The translations under genes and the position numbers were made by a program. Shown in pieces: positions 1 through 4,977 of a stretch of DNA of 5,969 nt. The notes under the pieces are model-generated. The model searched no databases, was not told the DNA's origin, and saw only the letters and a program-made list of their open reading frames with translations. Every line of letters begins with the position of its first letter. Position 1 is the first letter of the stretch. This stretch comes from CAZVXI01 sp964631295 (GTDB lineage: Bacteria > Planctomycetota > Phycisphaerae > Phycisphaerales > SM1A02). The DNA lies in the NCBI GenBank assembly GCA_964631295.1, contig CAZVXI010000186.1, forward strand, positions 1 through 5,969, given 5' to 3'.

Positions 1-1
1 G

Positions 2-1909
2 GTCACAAACGGATTTTCATTACGCAATCCGGAGAATGCGAAGAATCTGCTCGCGTGCGGAGCGACCGATCCGGAACCCAATAAAAGTGCGCACTGTACG
101 GGCGGCGTTGGACCAACCGACGACGGCCGCCGTAAACCCGAGGCGTACGCGCCGGGCTGCAGTACAATCTCTGCCGGCACAGGGGCGTGCACGACAGCAT
201 CGAGTTCGGGAACATCCATGGCGACGCCGGCGATTGCAGGCGTAGCCATGCTCGTGCGCGAGTACTTCACCGATGGCTATTACCCGAGCGGCACAGCGAA
301 TCCCGCAGATGCATTCACACCGACCGGCGCGCTCCTGAAGGCAACAGTGCTCAACTCATGCGTGGATATGACGGGCGTCAGTGGCTACCCGAGCAACCTC
401 GAAGGATGGGGTCGCGTGCTCGCAGACGACGCTCTCTACTTCACTGGTGACAGTCGCGGCATGTACATTGAGGACGTTCGTCACACCAATGGCCTCACGA
501 CGGGAAGCGTGCACGAGTATTTCATTCAGGTCAACTCTGACGCCGAGCCACTCAAGGTCACCATGGCGTTCATGGACGAGCCGGGCGCATCCGGTGCGGC
601 CCTTCCAGTTGTCAATGATCTGGACATCGAGGTTGAATCGCCGACTGGCACCGTGTTCAAAGGCAACCGGTTCAGCGGCGGCACATCTGTTTCAGGTGGT
701 CCCACTGATGATCTGAACAACGTCGAACAGGTCCATATCAACAACCCTGCCGCTGGCACATGGATCGTCCGGGTCATCGGCACGGATGTGTCGGTCGGGC
801 CGCAGGGGTATGCTCTTGTCGCAGGCGGCGATGTGACGCCCGGGCAGGACATCCTGACGATGTCAATCGTCGACGGGCCCGCAGGCCTTCTGCCGCCGAA
901 CTTCGAGTCAACTTTCACGATCGAAGTTGTCGACGGCATCGAAGAAGTTGACCCGTCAACAGTCGAGATGGCCTATCGCTTTGATGGCGGCGCGTTCACA
1001 TTCCAGACGATGGCCAGTATCGGTGCAGGACAGTTCACGGGGACGCTCCCGCCTGTTGTCTGTGAAGACACACCAGAGGTGTACTTTCGTGCGATGGGTG
1101 ATGAAGGCACCGAACTCACGCTCCCGGAGACCGCGCCCAATGACGTGTTTGAACTGTCAGTTGGATTCCCGCTTGAAGTCCATAACGAGGATTTTGAAGA
1201 ACCGACTGGCTGGACCAAGGACGCCGATGAGGATGTAACCAACGGATTCTGGCAGGCGGGCGTACCTGTGAACGATCCCGACTGGGACTTTGACCCTGCA
1301 ACAGACTCGGACGGCAGCGGACAGTGCTTCCTGACGGAGAACGCACCTGGAAACACAGATGTCGACGGCGGAGCGGTCGTTCTTCTCAGCCCGACTTTCT
1401 CTGTGGCGGAGGGCGTCGCGCTGATCGCCTATGACTACTTCCTGCGCCTCACCGTACAGGATGGCGATGACGCTCTGATCGTTGAGGTTCCAAACGCAGC
1501 GGATGGCTTCGCTTGGACTGAAATCGCACGCCATGACACCGACGGGCTGAACTGGCGGCATCACGAGATTTCGGCGGACGACCTCGCTGCAATGGGCGTG
1601 GTGGTGCGGTCACCGTTCATGCTCAGGTTCACTGCTGTGGATGCCGGGACCGCCTCGATCGTGGAGGCAGGTCTCGATGCGCTGAGCATCTCTGACTTTG
1701 CATGCTTCGAGCAGTGCATCGGGGACGTCGCCAACGACGATGGCGAAGTTGGCCTCGAAGACCTGCTGACGGTGCTCGGGAACTGGGGCTCGGCGTGCCC
1801 GGGCTGTGAACCGGGAACCTGCTTGGGTGATGCTGACGACGACTGTCAGGTTGGAATCAACGATCTGCTGGCGGTTCTCGACAACTGGGGCTGCCAGGAG
1901 CCGGGTTGA
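2..1909 (+). CDS. Secreted S8 (subtilisin/KP-43-like) serine protease with C-terminal dockerin-like repeats, 5'-truncated
   Basis: A secreted subtilase that hydrolyses peptide bonds outside the cytoplasm. Only the last 635 residues are present, and the catalytic Asp and His lie upstream of the window. Residues 37-51 read GPTDDGRRKPEAYAP, and GTSMATP at 70-76 carries the nucleophile Ser72; both are classic S8 signatures. The ATG at 218 is Met73 inside GTSMA, so it is not the start; the frame is open to the window edge. Domains after the catalytic part: a jelly-roll region typical of KP-43-like subtilases (about 170-275, with VNDLDIEVESPTG and NNVEQV), an Ig-like region (about 283-388), a larger beta-rich region (about 389-568), then two dockerin-like repeats (574-630). 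Seven Cys in the last 68 residues suggest disulfides and export. There is no LPXTG, PEP-CTERM or membrane anchor at the C-terminus. The fold assignments of the middle regions are inferred; the protease family is secure. Confidence 0.93.
   Translation, partial: VTNGFSLRNPENAKNLLACGATDPEPNKSAHCTGGVGPTDDGRRKPEAYAPGCSTISAGTGACTTASSSGTSMATPAIAGVAMLVREYFTDGYYPSGTANPADAFTPTGALLKATVLNSCVDMTGVSGYPSNLEGWGRVLADDALYFTGDSRGMYIEDVRHTNGLTTGSVHEYFIQVNSDAEPLKVTMAFMDEPGASGAALPVVNDLDIEVESPTGTVFKGNRFSGGTSVSGGPTDDLNNVEQVHINNPAAGTWIVRVIGTDVSVGPQGYALVAGGDVTPGQDILTMSIVDGPAGLLPPNFESTFTIEVVDGIEEVDPSTVEMAYRFDGGAFTFQTMASIGAGQFTGTLPPVVCEDTPEVYFRAMGDEGTELTLPETAPNDVFELSVGFPLEVHNEDFEEPTGWTKDADEDVTNGFWQAGVPVNDPDWDFDPATDSDGSGQCFLTENAPGNTDVDGGAVVLLSPTFSVAEGVALIAYDYFLRLTVQDGDDALIVEVPNAADGFAWTEIARHDTDGLNWRHHEISADDLAAMGVVVRSPFMLRFTAVDAGTASIVEAGLDALSISDFACFEQCIGDVANDDGEVGLEDLLTVLGNWGSACPGCEPGTCLGDADDDCQVGINDLLAVLDNWGCQEPG
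1721..1891 (+). repeat. Tandem dockerin-like (EF-hand type) repeats within the protease
   Basis: Two copies of a GD-x-DG-x-V-DLL-VL-NWG unit lie at protease residues 574-596 and 609-630, separated by a Cys-rich linker. The DNA of the two copies is clearly related around the DLL-VL-NWG part, which supports an internal duplication. In repeat 2 the putative calcium ligands are Asp610, Asp612, Asp614 and Asp621, but the usual loop Gly is Cys615. In repeat 1 the loop is one residue longer than the usual spacing. Such repeats are common at the C-termini of Phycisphaerae secreted proteins. A cellulosome role is not implied. Confidence 0.8.
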
Positions 1910-2116
1910 TCTGAAAAATGAAAGACCGACAGCAAATACAAGTTGTAACAACCTGTTGAACGCACTGATAAACCCTGCCATGAATGCAATCTGGGCATTC
2001 TCTCTGGTCATCGGCGCCCGCCATCAGCCGCCGCGCTCGCCTACGCACGCTGGCGTTGTGGTCCCCCTCGTGCGACCTCCGATGTGTCCCGCACCGATCG
2101 GCTGAGCGTCCCAGCG

Positions 2117-2153
2117 GATGTGGCTTGACACCACATCGGAGTTCGGGTACGTT
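2117..2153 (+). promoter_or_regulatory. Candidate promoter with palindromic operator around the -35 box
   Basis: A perfect TTGACA lies at 2125-2130. With a 17-bp spacer it is followed by TACGTT at 2148-2153, a poor match to TATAAT (3 of 6). The TTGACA sits in the spacer of a perfect 7-bp inverted repeat, GATGTGG (2117-2123) and CCACATC (2131-2137), and a further GATGTG half-site lies upstream at 2081-2086. This could be a repressor-type operator over a promoter. If it drives the pilin-like gene, the 5' leader would be about 200 nt. The weak -10 keeps confidence low, and a chance match is possible. Confidence 0.25.
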
Positions 2154-2348
2154 CCCGAGCACGTGAAGCGGCCCTGCGTATTTCGTGGCGGGGCGTGGGG
2201 TCGCAGGTTGAGTTTCCTCTCTCGCATCTCTCAAAGGGAACTCGTTCAAGTCTGCTGGAGTCGCAAGCGAAACTCCGCCATGTTGTTCGCGAAGGATTGC
2301 TCATCCCCGAATGACACACGTTGCATTGTTGCGCCCCGGCTCGGTATG

Positions 2349-2354
2349 AAAGGA
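2349..2354 (+). promoter_or_regulatory. Ribosome binding site of the prepilin-like gene
   Basis: AAAGGA lies 7 nt before the ATG at 2362. This spacing and the GFTIIELL leader immediately downstream fix the start codon. Confidence 0.75.
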
Positions 2355-2361
2355 CATCCAA

Positions 2362-3165
2362 ATGAATCGCAAGGGTTTCACCATCATCGAACTTCTGGTG
2401 GTCGTGTCGATTATTGCGCTGTTGGTTGGCATTCTGCTGCCAGCCATCGGCAAGGCGCGCGAACAGGCCAACCTGACCAAATCGCAGGCCAACCTGCGTC
2501 AGATGGCAATCGCGAGTCAGACGTATGGTGCTGAGTTTGCTGACCGCCAGCTCACGCTCATCGATGACTACATTTCCACGTACGGCAATGACCCCAACAG
2601 CGCAGTTGCAGCATTCAACAGTGCAATCGGTCCGGTCGGCTGGATGGAACTTGGTCTGGATCAAAACGGCACGCTGTGGATCCTGGTGCCGGAGGCCATC
2701 ACCCTCGTTCCGTACAACTGGAATGCGGACTTTGGCTCATTCCGCGTCATCAACTGCCGTCAGTTCAATCAGTATCTCGGCGGCCGATTCCTCGATCCGG
2801 TGTTCTATGCACCGAAGGATCGTGTCGTGACCGAGATGGTCGAGCCGGGCTTTGAATCTCCGGGTGAGTACGTGACATCCGGCACATTGGGCGGGATTGC
2901 TTATTCCAGCTACATCCTGTCTCCCGCCGCAGGGTTCAACCCGCAGGCATTCAGCAAGGATGGCTTTGTGGATCCGTGGACGTTGCAGTCGGGTCTGAAG
3001 TCGCCGTCATNNNNNNNNNNNNNNNNNNNNNNNNNNNNNNNNNNNNNNNNNNNNNNNNNNNNNNNNNNNNNNNNNNNNNNNNNNNNNNNNNNNNNNNNNN
3101 NNNNNNNNNNCAGCGCTCACATCTTCACGACCGACGGCATCCGTGGTCGCGATATCATCAAGTGA
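2362..3165 (+). CDS. Prepilin-like protein (type II secretion/type IV pilin N-terminal cleavage-methylation domain), interrupted by assembly gap
   Basis: A pseudopilin-like protein. The N-terminus MNRKGFTIIELLVVV is a class III prepilin leader: cleavage by a PilD-type peptidase is expected between Gly5 and Phe6, with Glu10 at the mature +5 position. One hydrophobic helix follows (about residues 6-28), then a polar helix (KAREQANLTKSQANLRQMA) as in pilin alpha-1, then a globular domain rich in Tyr, Pro and Gly. The mature protein should sit in the cytoplasmic membrane and possibly enter a pseudopilus. The coding sequence reads to Ser216, is lost in 100 N (3011-3110), and resumes as SAHIFTTDGIRGRDIIK before TGA. 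That ending resembles the tails of Phycisphaerae prepilin-like proteins (family recall), so both parts probably belong to one gene. The true length and frame across the gap are unknown. It is probably monocistronic: a long leader precedes it and a strong terminator follows. The exact function is unknown. Confidence 0.88.
   Translation: MNRKGFTIIELLVVVSIIALLVGILLPAIGKAREQANLTKSQANLRQMAIASQTYGAEFADRQLTLIDDYISTYGNDPNSAVAAFNSAIGPVGWMELGLDQNGTLWILVPEAITLVPYNWNADFGSFRVINCRQFNQYLGGRFLDPVFYAPKDRVVTEMVEPGFESPGEYVTSGTLGGIAYSSYILSPAAGFNPQAFSKDGFVDPWTLQSGLKSPSXXXXXXXXXXXXXXXXXXXXXXXXXXXXXXXXXXSAHIFTTDGIRGRDIIK
3011..3110. other. Assembly gap (100 N)
   Basis: Exactly 100 undetermined bases, the usual placeholder for a scaffold gap of unknown size. 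It lies inside the prepilin-like gene, so the protein length across it is not reliable. The coding frames on the two sides agree with each other only under the placeholder length, which may be coincidental. Confidence 0.98.
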
Positions 3166-3197
3166 TCGCTGTCTGATCTGAGAGTTTTTGCTTCATC

Positions 3198-3231
3198 AAA
3201 GGGGTCGCGAGCAATCGCGGCCCCTTTCTTT
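3198..3231 (+). terminator. Strong intrinsic terminator after the prepilin-like gene
   Basis: A 13-bp stem with one G-U pair runs from AAAGGGGTCGCGA (3198-3210) to TCGCGGCCCCTTT (3215-3227). It is closed by the GNRA tetraloop GCAA (3211-3214) and followed by a T-rich tail, TTTCTTTGT, that begins in the 3' arm. It lies 33 bp after the stop codon of the prepilin-like gene and upstream of nbaC, so it insulates the kynurenine genes from upstream transcription. Confidence 0.88.
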
Positions 3232-3259
3232 GTGCGCACATTGGTCCGGGCCTGCACCG

Positions 3260-3265
3260 TATAAT
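3260..3265 (+). promoter_or_regulatory. Candidate -10 box of the nbaC-nbaD-kynU promoter
   Basis: A perfect TATAAT lies between the terminator and nbaC, 27 bp before the nbaC ATG, which would give a short leader of about 20 nt. No good -35 hexamer is seen at 16-18 bp upstream (ACATTG at 3238-3243 is poor), and there is no TG extended -10. An activator may therefore be needed. The position right after a terminator and before a three-gene cluster supports the call. Confidence 0.5.
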
Positions 3266-3279
3266 GTCCGCGACAACTC

Positions 3280-3285
3280 AAGGAG
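3280..3285 (+). promoter_or_regulatory. Ribosome binding site deciding the nbaC start
   Basis: AAGGAG lies 7 nt before the ATG at 3293. It selects this ATG over the in-frame upstream TTG at 3188, which would place the coding start before the terminator hairpin. Confidence 0.85.
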
Positions 3286-3292
3286 ACTCAGC

Positions 3293-3874
3293 ATGTCTAC
3301 CATCGCCGCAACGTCCGTGCTGCCGCCGATCAACATCAGCAAATGGGTGGAAGAAAACCGCCACGACCTCAAGCCGCCTGTGGGCAACAAGTATCTTTAT
3401 GACGGAAAGGACTTCTTCGTGATGGTCATCGGCGGGCCGAACGCACGCAACGATTTCCACATCACCAACTCTGAAGAGTACTTCTACCAGTTCCTGGGCG
3501 ACATCGTCGTGCGCATCTGGGAAGACGGGCAGATCATTGATGTGCCCATTCGCGAGGGTGAGACCTTTTTCATCCCGCCGAATGTGCCGCACGCACCGAC
3601 CAGGCCGCCTGAGACGATCGGTATCGTGGTGGAACGTGTCAGACCGGCCGGTGAAACTGAACGCCAGGTGTTTTACTGTGACCACTGTCACGCCCTCGTG
3701 CATGACAACGAGTTCGACTGCGGCGATATCGTCGATCATTTCGCCCGTGCCATGGAAGAGTTCTGGGCTGACCCGGAACTTTCGACCTGCAAACAGTGCG
3801 GTCATCGCGTCGAAAAGCCCACGCCAATAAAACAGATCATCTTCGAGCCTGAAGTTCAGATCATTCGCGAGTAG
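3293..3874 (+). CDS. nbaC: 3-hydroxyanthranilate 3,4-dioxygenase
   Basis: A cytosolic, Fe(II)-dependent cupin dioxygenase that opens the ring of 3-hydroxyanthranilate with O2 to give 2-amino-3-carboxymuconate-6-semialdehyde, in the kynurenine branch of tryptophan metabolism. The 193-residue length fits bacterial members. Family landmarks are all present: the N-terminal ISKWVEENRHDLKPPVGNK, the iron ligands His56, Glu62 and His100 (equivalents of His51/Glu57/His95 in the Cupriavidus enzyme), and the substrate-binding Arg52, Arg104 and Glu114. A C-terminal CxxC pair, Cys129/Cys132 and Cys166/Cys169, forms the second, rubredoxin-like iron site found in bacterial and fungal enzymes but absent from animal ones. 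The start is fixed by AAGGAG at 3280. It is the first gene of the cluster; nbaD begins 11 bp after its stop. The residue equivalences are from family knowledge, not a computed alignment. Confidence 0.96.
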   Translation: MSTIAATSVLPPINISKWVEENRHDLKPPVGNKYLYDGKDFFVMVIGGPNARNDFHITNSEEYFYQFLGDIVVRIWEDGQIIDVPIREGETFFIPPNVPHAPTRPPETIGIVVERVRPAGETERQVFYCDHCHALVHDNEFDCGDIVDHFARAMEEFWADPELSTCKQCGHRVEKPTPIKQIIFEPEVQIIRE

Positions 3875-3885
3875 TTTGATCTCAG

Positions 3886-4941
3886 ATGCTCAAGATCGAC
3901 GTCCACACCCACATCCTGCCAGAAACCTGGCCCGACCTGCGCGAGCGATACGGGTACGGCGGTTGGGTGAACCTCGAACACCATTGCCCTGGCTGCGCGA
4001 AGATGCTCGTCGATGGGACCCACTTCCGGACGATCAATTCCAACTGCTGGGATCCGCACACGCGCATCGCTGAATGCGACGAGGTCGGCGTGCATGTACA
4101 GGTGCTGTCAACGGTGCCGGTAATGTTCGGCTACTGGGCGAAACCACAGGACACGCTCGACCTTTCACGAATGCTCAATGATCACATTGCCAGTATCTGT
4201 CGCGAACATCCGCAGCGCTTCATCGGCTTGGGCACACTGCCAATGCAGGCGCCCGATCTGGCGGTTGCTGAACTTGACCGCTGCATGAACGACCTCGGGC
4301 TTGCAGGCATTCAGATCGGCAGCCACATCAATCCAGATGGTGAACACTGGAACCTCGACCGGGCAGAGTTGTTCCCAATCTTCGAGGAAGCTCAACGGCT
4401 TGGTGCGGCTGTGTTCGTACACCCATGGGATATGATGGGCAGGCAGTCGATGCCGAAATACTGGCTTCCCTGGCTCGTCGGCATGCCCGCGGAGACATCG
4501 CTTGCCATCTGCTCGATGATTTTCGGCGGCGTGTTCGAGCGACTGCCCGACCTTCGTGTGTGCTTTGCACACGGCGGCGGCGCGTTTCCGTTTACGATCG
4601 GCCGTGTCGAGCATGGCTTCAATGTCCGGGCCGATCTCTGTGCGGTCGACAACAACGTCAACCCGCGCGACTATCTCGGGAGATTTTGGGTGGATTCGCT
4701 CGTGCATGATGATCGCGCGCTCAAGTTACTCATCGATGTGTGCGGCGAGCACCGTATCACGCTCGGCTCGGATTACCCCTTTCCGCTTGGCGAGCATATG
4801 CCGGGCCAACTCATCGAGAATATGCCCGGGCTCAGCGACGCGACTCGCGCACAACTGCTCGCGGGCAACGCCATCGAGTTCCTTGGAATAGACCGTGCAT
4901 CGCTGCACGTTGCAGCCGACATCGCGTCTCCAGCTTCGTAG
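3886..4941 (+). CDS. nbaD: 2-amino-3-carboxymuconate-6-semialdehyde decarboxylase (ACMSD), amidohydrolase superfamily
   Basis: A cytosolic zinc enzyme that decarboxylates 2-amino-3-carboxymuconate-6-semialdehyde, the NbaC product, to 2-aminomuconate-6-semialdehyde. This diverts the intermediate from spontaneous cyclisation to quinolinate. The TIM-barrel amidohydrolase metal set is complete: His7 and His9 (DVHTHILP), His179 (VFVHPWD), His229 (FAHGGG) and Asp296 (GSDYPFPLGE). Arg48 and Arg240 fit the two substrate-carboxylate arginines known in the Pseudomonas enzyme (Arg51, Arg239). At 351 residues it is slightly longer than the roughly 335 usual, because of a short Ala/Ser-rich tail after about residue 338. 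The start ATG at 3886 lies 11 bp after nbaC and has no clear Shine-Dalgarno site, which suggests translational coupling. kynU follows after 36 bp. Other ACMSD-like decarboxylases are possible in principle, but the neighbours make this assignment firm. Confidence 0.95.
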   Translation: MLKIDVHTHILPETWPDLRERYGYGGWVNLEHHCPGCAKMLVDGTHFRTINSNCWDPHTRIAECDEVGVHVQVLSTVPVMFGYWAKPQDTLDLSRMLNDHIASICREHPQRFIGLGTLPMQAPDLAVAELDRCMNDLGLAGIQIGSHINPDGEHWNLDRAELFPIFEEAQRLGAAVFVHPWDMMGRQSMPKYWLPWLVGMPAETSLAICSMIFGGVFERLPDLRVCFAHGGGAFPFTIGRVEHGFNVRADLCAVDNNVNPRDYLGRFWVDSLVHDDRALKLLIDVCGEHRITLGSDYPFPLGEHMPGQLIENMPGLSDATRAQLLAGNAIEFLGIDRASLHVAADIASPAS

Positions 4942-4977
4942 CGTATGTAACCTCGCCAACTCCGCTATCGTGTGCCC

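Larger units (their letters stand above)
1910..2361. other. 452-bp intergenic region, no convincing gene, several inverted repeats
   Basis: No reading frame here looks like a real protein; those present lack a Shine-Dalgarno site and read as arbitrary composition. The first 70 bases are relatively AT-rich. A 6-bp stem (GAATGC/GCATTC, 1982-2000) followed by TCTCT is the only terminator-like element after the protease and is weak. From 2077 to 2276 there is a dense run of inverted repeats: 2077-2086 with 2132-2141, 2117-2123 with 2131-2137, 2141-2147 with 2154-2160, 2173-2178 with 2202-2207, 2209-2217 with 2236-2244, and 2257-2263 with 2268-2276. They may form an operator and a structured leader for the pilin-like gene. 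I recognise no known riboswitch, tRNA or SRP RNA in it. Confidence 0.6.

Noticed and set aside
2236..2262. tRNA T-arm-like GTTCAAGTC at 2244-2252
   Set aside because: The flanking bases do not pair as a T stem, and no acceptor, anticodon or D arm can be built around it.
2321..2350. TTGCAT-18-TATGAA as a promoter for the prepilin-like gene
   Set aside because: Poor -35, and the -10 would overlap the ribosome binding site, leaving almost no leader.
2118..2534. Plus-strand open frame of 138 codons in the intergenic region
   Set aside because: It starts inside the palindrome, lacks a Shine-Dalgarno site, and overlaps the prepilin-like gene out of frame for over 170 bp.
2041..2664. Minus-strand open frame of 207 codons covering the intergenic region and the start of the prepilin-like gene
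   Set aside because: It overlaps the conserved prepilin leader in antisense, has no recognisable domain, and its composition looks like GC-driven noise.
3188..3292. N-terminal extension of the dioxygenase from an upstream TTG
   Set aside because: It would translate through the terminator hairpin and -10 box; AAGGAG at 3280 and the usual family N-terminus point to ATG 3293.
4942..4977. Possible terminator or promoter between nbaD and kynU
   Set aside because: No stable stem with a T tract and no paired -35/-10 hexamers are visible in the 36 bp.
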